64,000 nucleotides of DNA, taken from NCBI GenBank assembly GCA_024304885.1, contig JALJOM010000003.1, positions 1,522,110-1,586,109 on the forward strand. Direction: 5' to 3'. Origin of the DNA: Beijerinckiaceae bacterium (GTDB lineage: Bacteria; Pseudomonadota; Alphaproteobacteria; Rhizobiales; Beijerinckiaceae). The position numbers and the translations under genes were made by a program. A model generated the notes under the pieces. That model saw only the letters and a program-made list of their open reading frames with translations, did no database searches and was not told the DNA's origin. Below are positions 36,736 through 45,363 of the stretch, piece after piece (the first letter of the stretch is position 1; each line of letters starts with the position of its first letter).

Positions 36736-37794
36736 CTACCCGCCGGTGACGCTCATGTGGCGCGCGACTGCGGGGGCCGGATGGGACCGCTCCATGACGA
36801 AGTCGTGCCCTTTGGGCTTGCGCGCGATCGCCTCCTCGAGGGCGCCGTGGAGCAGCTCGTCCGAGGCCGAGGCGCGCAAGGGCGCGCGGAGATCGGCGGC
36901 ATCGTCCTGGCCGAGGCACATGTAGAGCGTCCCCGTGCAGGTCACCCGGACGCGATTGCAGCCCTCGCAGAAATTATGCGTGAGCGGGGTGATGAAGCCG
37001 AGCCTTCCCCCAGTCTCGCCGACCCGGACATAGCGCGCGGGGCCTCCGGTCCTGTGGTCGAGGGCCTCGAGCGTGTAGCGGTCCCGCAGCCGCGCCTCGA
37101 CCAGGCTCAGCGGAAGGAATTGATCGACCCGGTCTTCGTCGATCCGCCCGAGCGGCATGACCTCGATCAGGGTCAGGTCCATGCCGCGGCCGTGGGCCCA
37201 TTCGAGCATGGGCACGATCTCGTTCTCGTTGACGGAGGCCAGCGCCACCATATTGACCTTGACCTCGAGCCCCGCGGCGAGCGCCGCGTCGATGCCGGCC
37301 ATGACCTTCACGTGATCGCCCCAACGCGTGATCGCCCGGAACTTCTCGGGGTCCAGCGTATCGAGCGAGACATTCACGCGACGCACGCCGACCGCCGCGA
37401 GCTCGGAGGCATATTGCGCGAGCTGCGTGCCGTTCGTCGTGAGCGTCAGCTCGCCGAGCGCCCCGCTCGCGAGATGGCGCGACAGGGCGCGGAAGAGGCT
37501 CATGATATTGCGCCGCACGAGAGGCTCGCCGCCGGTGATCCTGAGCTTCGTCACGCCGCGGGCGATCAGGGCCGAGCAAAGCCGATCGAGCTCCTCGAGG
37601 GTGAGGAGGTCGTGCTTCGGCAGGAAGTTCATGTCCTCCGACATGCAATAGACGCAGCGCATGTCGCACCGGTCCGTCACCGATATACGGACATAGGAGA
37701 TTTTTCGGCCGAACGGATCGACGAGCGGCGCGCGCGCTCCGGGCGCCGGCACTGGTTCGGAGCTTGCTTGGTCGATGGCGGGTGCGATTGTCAT
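36736..37794 (-). CDS. moaA: GTP 3',8-cyclase
   Basis: 352 aa radical SAM enzyme that starts molybdenum cofactor synthesis by converting GTP to 3',8-cH2GTP. The first [4Fe-4S] cluster motif is [18 protein letters not shown] contributes to SAM binding, the second cluster uses [13 protein letters not shown], and the protein ends with the essential Gly-Gly. Length and all motifs are standard. It is divergent from the DUF971 gene with a 90-bp shared promoter region. Confidence 0.97.
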   Translation of the reverse strand: MTIAPAIDQASSEPVPAPGARAPLVDPFGRKISYVRISVTDRCDMRCVYCMSEDMNFLPKHDLLTLEELDRLCSALIARGVTKLRITGGEPLVRRNIMSLFRALSRHLASGALGELTLTTNGTQLAQYASELAAVGVRRVNVSLDTLDPEKFRAITRWGDHVKVMAGIDAALAAGLEVKVNMVALASVNENEIVPMLEWAHGRGMDLTLIEVMPLGRIDEDRVDQFLPLSLVEARLRDRYTLEALDHRTGGPARYVRVGETGGRLGFITPLTHNFCEGCNRVRVTCTGTLYMCLGQDDAADLRAPLRASASDELLHGALEEAIARKPKGHDFVMERSHPAPAVARHMSVTGG

Positions 37795-37883
37795 GGCGAC
37801 ATGCTAGCATTTGCATCCGCTGGAATGCCAGAAGATCGGACGGACGCCCGGTCGGATCGGGCACCTCGAGCCAGGGCAAAGCT

Positions 37884-38264
37884 ATGGGTCAGACGATCGG
37901 GCAATGGCCGACGGAGCTGCGGCTGAAGGACGAGGGCCGCCTGCTCCAGGTTCGGTTCGAGAGCGGCGCCGCCTTCGACCTCACGGCGGAATATCTGCGC
38001 GTGATGAGCCCGAGCGCCGAGGTTCAGGGCCATAGCGAGGTGGAGCGGGTGACGGTCGGCGGCAAGCGCAATTGCCGGATCATCGCGATCGAGGAGGTCG
38101 GCACCTACGCCGTTCGGCTCACCTTCGACGACCTCCATTCGACCGGAATCTACACCTGGGACTATCTCTACGAGCTCGGGTCCGGGCACGACGAGAAATG
38201 GCCGGTCTACGAGGCCGAGCTTCTGGCCAAGGGGCTCGATCGAGACCGGCCGGGCCAGAGGTAG
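37884..38264 (+). CDS. DUF971 domain protein
   Basis: 126 aa. It contains the gamma-butyrobetaine hydroxylase N-terminal-like (DUF971) domain with LRLKDEGRLLQVRFESG, RVMSPSAEVQGHS and FDDLHSTGIYTWDYLYELG. Proteins of this family are small and often near Mo cofactor or iron-sulfur genes; the role is unknown. The ATG at 37884 begins the family region. It is divergent from moaA. Confidence 0.88.
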   Translation: MGQTIGQWPTELRLKDEGRLLQVRFESGAAFDLTAEYLRVMSPSAEVQGHSEVERVTVGGKRNCRIIAIEEVGTYAVRLTFDDLHSTGIYTWDYLYELGSGHDEKWPVYEAELLAKGLDRDRPGQR

Positions 38265-38345
38265 CCGCGTCCGGGCGGGGGCGGAACCGGACCGCGCCCG
38301 CTGCGTTCAGGACAATTGTCCCTCCCGCCGAGGCTTCGAGGCACG

Positions 38346-38582
38346 GTGCCCTTCTCGACTCCGATCGCGATCGCGATCTTCCTCACGATCTGGTTCACGG
38401 TCCTGTTCGCGGTTCTACCGTTCGGGGTCCGCTCCCAGCACGAGGCGGGAGACGTCGTCCGCGGCACGGATCCCGGCGCGCCCGTCGCGCCGCGCCTTCT
38501 CGTCAAGGCGCTGTGGACGACCGTCATTTCCGCAGCGGTCTTCGCCGCTCTCGTGGCGCTGGCGCGCGCCTCGGGCGCATGA
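38346..38582 (+). CDS. DUF1467 family membrane protein
   Basis: 78 aa with two membrane helices. The start (VPFSTPIAIAIFLTIWFTVL) and FGVRSQHEAGDVVRGTDPGAP are diagnostic of DUF1467, common in Hyphomicrobiales; the role is unknown. The GTG start at 38346 begins the family region; a TTG ten codons earlier is less likely. Confidence 0.85.
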   Translation: MPFSTPIAIAIFLTIWFTVLFAVLPFGVRSQHEAGDVVRGTDPGAPVAPRLLVKALWTTVISAAVFAALVALARASGA

Positions 38583-38694
38583 CCGGCGCTCGCGTTGACG
38601 GCCACGGGCGTTCCGGCTAGTCCAATCCGGTCCGGGCTGTCATGATGTCCTTGGCGTCGAATGTGGCGCATGCGACCGCTCGAGCGCGACTTTT

Positions 38695-38769
38695 GGGCCG
38701 GTAGCTCAGCGGTAGAGCACCCGACTTTTAATCGAGTGGTCGTGGGTTCGATCCCCACCCGGCCCACCA
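38695..38769 (+). tRNA. tRNA-Lys (TTT)
   Basis: 75-base cloverleaf with CCA encoded. Acceptor GGGCCGG pairs with CCGGCCC, the D arm is AGCTCAGCGGTAGAGC, the anticodon loop CTTTTAA gives TTT, and the T arm is GTGGG-TTCGATC-CCCAC. The anticodon stem CCCGA/TCGAG has one C-A mismatch at position 28-42, unusual for this tRNA. Confidence 0.93.
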
Positions 38770-38862
38770 TCCTGCTTCGCGCGGCGCGCTTCGCAGGAAT
38801 TGCATTGTCTTCAAGCGCGAAGCTGGACGCTTTCCGAAGCCTCGGCGTAGGGGGCCGGCCGA

Positions 38863-39105
38863 ATGCGCTATGTCTATCTCTTGCAGAGCGCCACCTTTGT
38901 CGGTGAGCGCTATGTCGGCGTTACATCAGACCTGCGAAGTCGCCTCGACGACCATAATGCTGGAAAGTCTCACAAAACGTCCAAGTTCGCTCCGCGGAAA
39001 TTGGTAACCTATGTGGCGTTTTCCGATGAGCGAAAAGCCGCTGCTTTCGAGCGATATCTCGAGTCCGGGTCCGGTCACGCGTTCGCCGACAAGAGACTTT
39101 GGTAG
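38863..39105 (+). CDS. GIY-YIG nuclease family protein
   Basis: 80 aa, a minimal GIY-YIG domain. The YVYLLQS and RYVGVTSDLRSRLDDHNAG segments are the variant GIY and YIG motifs, with Arg, and KSHKTSKFAPRKLVTYVAF follows as in the UPF0213/YhbQ-like group. The catalytic Glu expected later is in the FERYLESG region. Role unknown, possibly DNA repair. It starts about 95 bases after tRNA-Lys. Confidence 0.85.
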   Translation: MRYVYLLQSATFVGERYVGVTSDLRSRLDDHNAGKSHKTSKFAPRKLVTYVAFSDERKAAAFERYLESGSGHAFADKRLW

Positions 39106-39214
39106 GGATCGAGCATATTCCGAGCATGATCGCCGACTTGATCGAAGTAAGCGGAAGAGCATGTGAGTGCCGGCCGAACCATGAAGAGGACGCACGATTC
39201 AGCTGGCGTTACGC

Positions 39215-39889
39215 CTAGCCCTTCGTCAGCACCGCATAGAACGCATAGCCGCGATAGCGCCGCTCGAAGCGGCAGCGCATCCTGCGCTCGGCAGCGAACT
39301 CGGCGAGCTCGGCTTCCAGCGTCGGGCAGGGATGCACCGAGAAGAGCGCGAGCCAGCGCTCGAGAATAGATCGAAAGGCTGCCGGCAGCCCCGCCTGATC
39401 GCCGAAATCGACGATATGCAGGGAGCCGCCCTCGGCGAGACAGTCGCAGGCTCGCGCCAGCGCCGCTTGCCAATGCGGGATCATCGACAGCGCGTAGGAA
39501 ACGAAGATCCGATCGAACGACGCAACGCCGAACAGCTGCACCGGGTCGAAGATCGTGGCATCGGCCCGCGCCGTGACGATCTTCTGCGCGAGACCGGCTC
39601 GTGCGATCGAGCGGCGCGCGGACGCGAGCATCATGGCCGAGACATCGAGCCCGTAGAATCGGGCCTCGGGGAACGTCCTCGCCGCGCGCACGAGATTGCG
39701 GCCGGTGCCGCAGCCGATCTCGAGCACGCGCCCGCCCGCGGGCGGCTCGAGCCCGGCGACGAGCCCGTCGCGCCCGAGAAGATAGAATTTCCGCGTCGCA
39801 TCGTAGATGTGGCGCTGGGTGCGATACATCGCATCCATGAGGCGGGCGGCGTCGCTCGCATCGCGCTCGTCGAGAATCGGGCTCGTCAC
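39215..39889 (-). CDS. btaB: Diacylglyceryl-N-methyltransferase BtaB
   Basis: 224 aa SAM-dependent methyltransferase that adds three methyls to diacylglyceryl homoserine, finishing the betaine lipid DGTS. The SAM-binding motif is VLEIGCGTGRN, with an upstream YRTQRHIYDATRKFYLLGRD signature of BtaB and a downstream IVDFGDQAG. Its start overlaps the btaA stop by 4 bases, so the pair is a classical btaAB operon. Such lipids replace phospholipids under phosphate limitation. Confidence 0.9.
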   Translation of the reverse strand: MTSPILDERDASDAARLMDAMYRTQRHIYDATRKFYLLGRDGLVAGLEPPAGGRVLEIGCGTGRNLVRAARTFPEARFYGLDVSAMMLASARRSIARAGLAQKIVTARADATIFDPVQLFGVASFDRIFVSYALSMIPHWQAALARACDCLAEGGSLHIVDFGDQAGLPAAFRSILERWLALFSVHPCPTLEAELAEFAAERRMRCRFERRYRGYAFYAVLTKG

Positions 39890-41292
39890 GCGTCACCCTC
39901 CTGCTCGAGGCGTTGCCCGGTTCGAGCGCTTTCCGATGCCGTGGCATCGGAAAGCAGTTCTCCAGTGCAGTCTTGTCGCAATTTCGCGACGCGAACCGGT
40001 ACCCGGTCCGCTGGAAATTGCTCGAGCCGATACAAATGGAAGCCGCCGTAGATCGACGAGCGATCACGCCGGCAGAACTCCCGGCAGGCCTCGGGATCAT
40101 AGTCGAAAGAGTCGAGAATGTGGTCGGGGATTCGCCCGGGCAGAAGCCGCTCGTCAGCCGCGGTGCGGAAGACGACGCGAGCGCCGGGCCGCGCCGTGCG
40201 CAAGATCTCGGTCCAAAGCGCGGTGAGATCCGCATCGTTCATCCAGTCCTGCGCGTCGAGCAGGACGAAGCAATCGACGCTCCTCGGCGGGCTCTCGGCG
40301 AGAAATCGGGTCATGCTGTCGTGGCGGACCCTGACCCGGTCCGCGCGCTCCCGCAAGTCTTGGAAGTTCTCGCGCTGAAGATAGGGCGGGAGCGCGGCGC
40401 CTTCGGCGGTCGGGTAGCGGCGTCCGAAGGCCTGCCAGGCGAAATAGTTCGAGTCGATCGGAAATCCGCAGGCGAGCCGCTCCAGCCTCTGCTTCAGCAC
40501 GCAGGCGATTCCGTCCGCCTGATCGGCCGCGAGCGCGCGATATTGCGACGGAGGAATGCCGAGGCCGTAGAGCGTCGCGGGCTGGCGAATGAGCCAGCGG
40601 ATGATCGGCTTGTCCAGCATCGGCGCCAGGTGCTGCGCATACATGGCTTGCTGCTCGTCGAGGCTGCGCGCCTTCAGGATCGCGGCGGGATCCCGGCCGT
40701 AGAGCCGCGCGACGAGATGGCTCGTCCCGATGAACCAACCGAGCAGGCCTTGGCGGTAGAAATTCTCCGCGAAGGAGTCGATGCGGGCTTTGCCGCCGAG
40801 CCTGCGTCCCTCCCAATAGGTCCGTGACGCGGCATCGAGCCGAGGCCGGATGAAGCGGCGATAGGCTTCGACATTGGCGGCCGTGTCCGACCGGCCGAAG
40901 AAGGCGAAGAATGTCTCGTAGTCGGGCAGATGGCGCAGCCCGCAGAGCTTGAGCCGCGTCAAGGCGACATGAGCGCCGTTGAGATCGACCGCGGTGATCG
41001 CCGCCGGATTCGCGGTGAGATAGGACAGGACGTTGCATCCGCCCGACGCGATGGTCACGACGTGATCGTCCGGCCCGATCCCGAGCGCGTCCATATCGAC
41101 GACAGGGTCTTCCCAGATTTGCGGATAGACGAGATGCTGGAACGCGAAGGTGAAGAGACGTTCCAGGAGGCCGCGCTTGGAAAGCGGGGCCGATTGATGA
41201 ACCGCGGCACTGAGGCCGCTCGTCGTCGCTCGCCGGATCGCTTGTGTCGAAGGGGTCACGCTCGTCTCGAAGGCTGGTTGGCAATCCTTCAC
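39886..41292 (-). CDS. btaA: SAM:diacylglycerol 3-amino-3-carboxypropyl transferase BtaA
   Basis: 468 aa enzyme making diacylglyceryl homoserine from diacylglycerol and SAM. The BtaA signatures YPQIWEDPVVDMDALGI, VTIASGGCNVLSYLTANP and VDLNGAHVALTRLKL are present, and the family domain ends near GGFHLYRLEQ. The last 45 or so residues come from dispersed repeat copy 3 and read RVPVRVAKLRQDCTG, so the C-terminus has been rebuilt from a repeat. It heads the btaAB operon. Confidence 0.92.
   Translation of the reverse strand: MKDCQPAFETSVTPSTQAIRRATTSGLSAAVHQSAPLSKRGLLERLFTFAFQHLVYPQIWEDPVVDMDALGIGPDDHVVTIASGGCNVLSYLTANPAAITAVDLNGAHVALTRLKLCGLRHLPDYETFFAFFGRSDTAANVEAYRRFIRPRLDAASRTYWEGRRLGGKARIDSFAENFYRQGLLGWFIGTSHLVARLYGRDPAAILKARSLDEQQAMYAQHLAPMLDKPIIRWLIRQPATLYGLGIPPSQYRALAADQADGIACVLKQRLERLACGFPIDSNYFAWQAFGRRYPTAEGAALPPYLQRENFQDLRERADRVRVRHDSMTRFLAESPPRSVDCFVLLDAQDWMNDADLTALWTEILRTARPGARVVFRTAADERLLPGRIPDHILDSFDYDPEACREFCRRDRSSIYGGFHLYRLEQFPADRVPVRVAKLRQDCTGELLSDATASESARTGQRLEQEGDA
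39921..40027 (+). repeat. Dispersed palindromic repeat, copy 3
   Basis: About 107 bp in the same orientation as copy 2. It has the perfect hairpin CTTTCCGATGCC-GT-GGCATCGGAAAG, the core TTGTCGCAATTTCGCGACGC and GGAAATTGCTCGAG. It lies entirely within the 3' end of btaA and is translated in it. Confidence 0.8.
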
Positions 41293-41711
41293 GGCTAGGC
41301 GAGGGATGTGACACAGGCGTGAAGATTTATTTTGAAATCAATGACATCACCATGAATTGCCGAGCCGGGGCAGGGCCTCGATGGCGCGAGCCGGGGCGGA
41401 AGACGGCCCACCGGCGTCGGCTCGCGGCATCTGATGTTCGTTGTTCGCGAGCGAAAGCAAGGTCCTCTGCTCGAGGCCGATCAATAGTTTGTGTGAGTGA
41501 TGACTATTACAAATCTTTGTCATGCATAAACGGCTCGAAAGCCGAGCTGCCTGCAAAGCAATAAAATATATGAATGATCCTCATCGCGTCATGAAGATCA
41601 CAGTAGAAGAAACTCGAGCTTTATACGGCCATAGTCTCATCATATCGCCCCTGCACGGACCAGCCTGCTCGAAAAACGAGCCCAAGAAGGTCCAACGCAG
41701 GAGTCGAAATA
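41293..41711. other. 419-bp AT-richer gap upstream of btaA and rlpA-like gene
   Basis: No gene supported. The segment is visibly richer in A/T than the surroundings and lies between the divergent btaA and the rlpA-like gene, so it should hold both promoters. If btaAB is controlled by phosphate supply, a PhoB box would be here, but I cannot identify one with confidence. Confidence 0.4.
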
Positions 41712-42020
41712 TTGATAAAATCCGTAACGATTGGAATGATCATCCTTGTATCTTCCTCGGCTGCACAGGCACAAACCTGGACCGGAAAAGCCTCATATTA
41801 CAAAGCGCCGAGCCGAACCTGCGCGCATCGTTCCCTCCCGTTCGGTACCCAGGTGCGGGTCACCAATCTCGCCAATCGCCGCTCGACCGTGCTCGTGGTC
41901 AAGGATCGCGGCCCGTTCATCAAGGGACGCATCATCGACGTCTCGTCGCAGGCGGCCGATGAGCTCGGATTTCGTCGCGCGGGCGTGGTCCAGGTCGCGG
42001 TCGAGACCGTCGCCAACTAG
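41712..42020 (+). CDS. RlpA-like septal ring protein
   Basis: 102 aa. A signal peptide (residues 1-21, ending SSAAQAQ) is followed by a double-psi beta-barrel domain: GKASYYKAPSRTCAHRSLPF, VRVTNLANRRS, VKDRGPFIKGRIIDVS and ELGFRRAGVVQVAV. No Cys follows the signal, so it is soluble in the periplasm, not a lipoprotein; the SPOR domain of full RlpA is absent. The TTG start is chosen because AGGAG lies 8 bases upstream. It may bind or cleave naked glycan strands. Confidence 0.85.
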   Translation: MIKSVTIGMIILVSSSAAQAQTWTGKASYYKAPSRTCAHRSLPFGTQVRVTNLANRRSTVLVVKDRGPFIKGRIIDVSSQAADELGFRRAGVVQVAVETVAN

Positions 42021-42130
42021 AGCGGGACGAGGAAAAGTGGACAGCGGTGTTCCAGCGCAATTGCGTTTACGCAGATTGCGTAAGCTTATCTGCCTTTCCC
42101 GCTCTGAACTTTTGGAATCGATAAGGTTTC

Positions 42131-42161
42131 AAGACTTTGGATCGATTCGATCCAAAGTCTT
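42131..42161. terminator. Long inverted repeat between convergent genes
   Basis: AAGACTTTGGATCGA and its exact complement are separated by one base, giving a 15-bp perfect stem between the convergent rlpA-like and gpsA genes. It may serve both strands. A wider inverted pair (AGAGCGGGA / TCCCGCTCT, about 42020 and 42110) precedes it; the whole looks like a host palindromic repeat. Confidence 0.5.
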
Positions 42162-42183
42162 CGTGATCTAGCTTCGCAGGAGA

Positions 42184-43203
42184 TCAGCCGGGCTCGAAGG
42201 TCTCGGGCTTGAGCGGGCGCGCGAGCAGGCGCGCGATCGCGTCGTCGATCGAGAGCCGCTCCGCGAGCACGGCATCGACCGCCGACGCGATCGGCATGTC
42301 GATGCCCTTCGCGTTGGCGAGGTCGACGAGGATTCCGCAGGTGTGAACGCCTTCGGTGAGGCCGGCCGATTCGATCGCTTCGGTGAGGCTGCGGCCGGTG
42401 CCGAGGGCGAGTCCGAAGCTGTAGTTCCGCGACGTCGGCGAGGTGCAGGTCAGCACGAGATCGCCGAGACCCGAAAGGCCCATCAAGGTTCCGGGCTCGG
42501 CCCCGAATGCCCGGCCGAATCGCGAGAGCTCGGCAAAGCCGCGCGCGACGAGCGCCGCGCCCGCGCTCGCGCCGAGGCCCCGCCCGGCGGCGATCCCGTT
42601 CGCGATCGCGAGAACGTTCTTGGTCGCGCCGCCGATCTCGACCCCTCTCACGTCCCCCGACGAATAGACCCGAAACGACGGGGTCGAGACCAGCTCGGCG
42701 AGATCGGCCGCAATCGCGGGGTCATGAGCCGCGAGCGTGACCGCGGTCGGCAGGCCTTTGGAGACATCCTGGGCGAAGCTCGGGCCGGAGAGGATCGCCG
42801 GCGGGTTTTCCGGCAGGACCTCGGCCACGACCTCGCTCGCGAACCTCCCCGTCGCGAGCTCGATCCCCTTGCTGCAGACGATGACCGGCACGCCCGGCGC
42901 AACATGGGGCGCGAGGGCGCCGAGAACCTGGCGCAGCGCTTGCGCCGGAACGGCCGCCAGCACGACGTCGCTGCCCTGAAGCGCGGCGAGATCCGCCGAG
43001 GGACGAATCGACGAGGCGAGCAGCACGCCCGGCAGCCGGCGGGCATTGACCCCTGTTGCCGCAATCTCCGCGACATGGGCCGGATCCCGGGACCAGAGCA
43101 CGACCTCGGAGCCCGCGTCCGCGCGGGCCGCGAGATTGGCGAGCGCCGTCCCCCAGGCGCCCGCCCCGAGCACGCCGATGCGGCGCTTGCGGTCGATCGC
43201 CAT
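42184..43203 (-). CDS. gpsA: Glycerol-3-phosphate dehydrogenase (NAD(P)+)
   Basis: 339 aa enzyme making glycerol 3-phosphate from dihydroxyacetone phosphate, the entry to phospholipid synthesis. The nucleotide-binding motif GVLGAGAWGTALANLAA, SKGIE, GPSFAQDV and the catalytic Lys region IGGATKNVLAIANGIAAG are all present. The ATG at 43203 has a GGGGAA site; a longer frame upstream is not part of the family. Confidence 0.96.
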   Translation of the reverse strand: MAIDRKRRIGVLGAGAWGTALANLAARADAGSEVVLWSRDPAHVAEIAATGVNARRLPGVLLASSIRPSADLAALQGSDVVLAAVPAQALRQVLGALAPHVAPGVPVIVCSKGIELATGRFASEVVAEVLPENPPAILSGPSFAQDVSKGLPTAVTLAAHDPAIAADLAELVSTPSFRVYSSGDVRGVEIGGATKNVLAIANGIAAGRGLGASAGAALVARGFAELSRFGRAFGAEPGTLMGLSGLGDLVLTCTSPTSRNYSFGLALGTGRSLTEAIESAGLTEGVHTCGILVDLANAKGIDMPIASAVDAVLAERLSIDDAIARLLARPLKPETFEPG

Positions 43204-43358
43204 TCTCGTTCCCCCGTGTGCAGGCACGGCGACCCGGGCGAGCCAGGATCGCCGCTCGGGCTCCGCATTCCGTCGCCTCGCGACGCGGGTTTCTCCGACA
43301 TATCCGCGGCCTCGGCAATATGCGCCCCTGCTCGCGACCGGCCGAGGTGATCGTCCGC

Positions 43359-44099
43359 TCAGAGATCCTCGGAACGGGCGAGGAGCGCACGCCAATGACG
43401 CCGGGTGATCTCGGCCGTGGTGGCGATGTCCTCGATGGCGAGCGGCGTCAGTCCCTGCCGCTCGGCCTCGGCGAAGATCGAGGGGGGAAGGGGCCAAGGC
43501 GGGCCGCTCTCTTGCGTGTCCTCGTCGCGCGCCCGAGCGACGAGAAGAAGGCGCCCGCCGGGGGCGAGCAGGGATCGCAGCGTAGCGAGCGCCTTCGGCA
43601 AAAGCTCGACGGCGAGCGCCTGCAGCGTATAGCATTCGTGGACGAGATCGAAGCCGTGACGCCAGGCCTCCGGCGCGGCGAAAACGTCCGCGGCGCAATA
43701 GGTGACCTTCGTCTGAGGAAAGCGGTCCTGCGCCCAAGCGACGGCGGCGGGAACGAGATCGAAGGCCGTCACCGCCGCGCCAGCGCGCGCGAAGCATTCG
43801 GCATTGTCGCCGAGGCCGCAGCCGACGTCGAGCACCCGCAGCCCTGCGATCCCGCGCGCCTGCAGCCCGATCCAGGATTTCGTCAAGGGATGCGGCACCA
43901 GATTGGCCCAGGGGACGCGGGCGGGGTCGTTCTCGGCGCGCGCGTAGACGGCCTCGAACCAGGCGCGACGTAAAGGGTCGGCCTGCGCGTCGCTCTGCAT
44001 GGCCGGGTCGATCGCATCGAGCTCCCGCCGAGCCGCGGCTCTGCGGGCCTGGAACTCGGGCGAGGCCGGGTCGAGGCTGGAGGTACGATCGTCGGGCAT
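43359..44099 (-). CDS. Class I SAM-dependent methyltransferase
   Basis: 246 aa. The SAM-binding motif is VLDVGCGLGDNAECFARAG, then an acidic second strand (VTAFDLVPAAVAWAQ) and a typical LVHECYTLQAL and APGGRLLLVARARDED core. Substrate unknown. It lies in the same direction as yggS and gpsA, 38 bases from yggS. Confidence 0.88.
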   Translation of the reverse strand: MPDDRTSSLDPASPEFQARRAAARRELDAIDPAMQSDAQADPLRRAWFEAVYARAENDPARVPWANLVPHPLTKSWIGLQARGIAGLRVLDVGCGLGDNAECFARAGAAVTAFDLVPAAVAWAQDRFPQTKVTYCAADVFAAPEAWRHGFDLVHECYTLQALAVELLPKALATLRSLLAPGGRLLLVARARDEDTQESGPPWPLPPSIFAEAERQGLTPLAIEDIATTAEITRRHWRALLARSEDL

Positions 44100-44137
44100 G
44101 TGTTCTCACCTATGGTCCGATTTCATCCGCTCGGCTC

Positions 44138-44827
44138 TCACCGCGCGCCGAAGATCGCGCTGCCGACCCGCACATGGGTCGCGCCGAGCTGGATCGCGAG
44201 CTCGAAATCGCCGCTCATCCCCATGGAGAGCATCGTCAGCCCGTTCCGCGCGGCGATCCGGTTCAGAAGGGCGAAATGCGGCGAGGCCTGGTCGTTCACC
44301 GGCGGGATGCACATGAGGCCCGCGATCTCGAGCCCATAGGTCTTGCGGCACGTCTCGAGGAAGGCGTCGGCCACCTCGGGCAGCACTCCTGCCTTCTGCG
44401 GCTCGGCCCCGGTATTGACTTGGACCAGGAGGCGAGGGTGGCGCCCGCACCTCTGGATCTCGTCCGCGATCGCCCTTGCGATCTTGTCCCGATCGACGGT
44501 CTCGATCACGTCGAAGAAGGCGACCGCGTCGCGGGCCTTGTTGGATTGCAGGGGCCCGATCAGATGCAGCTCGAGGTGGGAGGCGCCGGCCTTCAGCGAA
44601 GGCCATTTCTCGAGGGCTTCCTGCACCCTGTTCTCGCCGAAGACGAGTTGCCCGGCCTCGAGCACGGGCATGATCTCGGAGATGGGAAAGGTCTTCGAGA
44701 CGCAGACGAGCGTAACGTCCTTCGGGTCGCGCCCGGCATCCCGCGCCGCGCGGGCGATCCGCTCCCGGACTTCGGCGAGCCGATCGAGGGTGGTTGCAGG
44801 GCTCTTCGTGTCGTGCTGCGAGGTCAT
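44138..44827 (-). CDS. yggS: PLP homeostasis protein YggS
   Basis: 229 aa PLP-binding protein of the YggS/PROSC family, which keeps free pyridoxal phosphate in check. The PLP lysine is in LVCVSKTFP, and LQSNKARDAV, LMCIPPV and the C-terminal SMGMSGDFELAI followed by RVGSAIFGAR are diagnostic. Length is normal. It is first in a leftward group with the methyltransferase and gpsA. Confidence 0.95.
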   Translation of the reverse strand: MTSQHDTKSPATTLDRLAEVRERIARAARDAGRDPKDVTLVCVSKTFPISEIMPVLEAGQLVFGENRVQEALEKWPSLKAGASHLELHLIGPLQSNKARDAVAFFDVIETVDRDKIARAIADEIQRCGRHPRLLVQVNTGAEPQKAGVLPEVADAFLETCRKTYGLEIAGLMCIPPVNDQASPHFALLNRIAARNGLTMLSMGMSGDFELAIQLGATHVRVGSAIFGAR

Positions 44828-45157
44828 GGGCCGAAGCTGCTTGCGGCGCTCGCGTCCGAGCGATCGCCACAGAGGTCCCGGCTATATGCTCTGCAATGGG
44901 CGCAACGTCCACGGCTTCTTGCCGCAGCACCGGGTTTGCGCAGATGCCGCGCCGTCGTGTCGTCCTCCGTCGCCGAAGCGACGAGCTCGCGGCGACCTGG
45001 CACGCTGCGAACCACCGGAACGACATGCCAAGCTCGGCCCTCCGTTCGGCAATGGGTCGGACCGCTGCGGTAGCTGGGGCCTTCGCGCTCCGGCCCGTTG
45101 CTCGACGACCCCGCAAGGGGCAAGATGACGCCAGACTCGCCTCGAGACCGGAGGAAA
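44828..45157. other. 330-bp gap upstream of yggS
   Basis: No gene supported. It must contain the yggS promoter. It grades into the cytochrome remnant that follows. Confidence 0.35.
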
Positions 45158-45349
45158 GTCGGGGAGCAGGCCAAAAGCCCCCACGCAATCGCGCCGCCGT
45201 TCCGCGACCTGTACCAGCGCTAGCCCGTCGAAAGCCTCGAATTAGCCTTCGCCGAAGGGATTTCGACGGGCCAACCGACCATGCCGCAATTTCGTTTCGA
45301 GCCGCATCAGATCACCAGCCTGATCGCTTTTCTCAAATCACTTCAATAG
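45158..45349 (+). pseudogene. Decayed C-terminal part of a class I cytochrome c
   Basis: The frame ending at 45349 reads APPFRDLYQR-stop-PVESLELAFAEGIS and then TMPQFRFEPHQITSLIAFLK before its own stop, exactly the C-terminal pattern of small c-type cytochromes with a Met heme ligand in MPQF. A TAG replaces the codon after YQR (probably from TAC, Tyr). The CxxCH heme site that should lie upstream is not found. It is a pseudogene just before tspO. Confidence 0.7.
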
Positions 45350-45363
45350 CGGAGCCTCACGCC

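Noticed and set aside
42016-42170. Fourth copy of the dispersed repeat
   Set aside because: It is palindromic but does not share the TTGTCGCAATTTCGCGACGC core; treated as a different repeat type or terminator.
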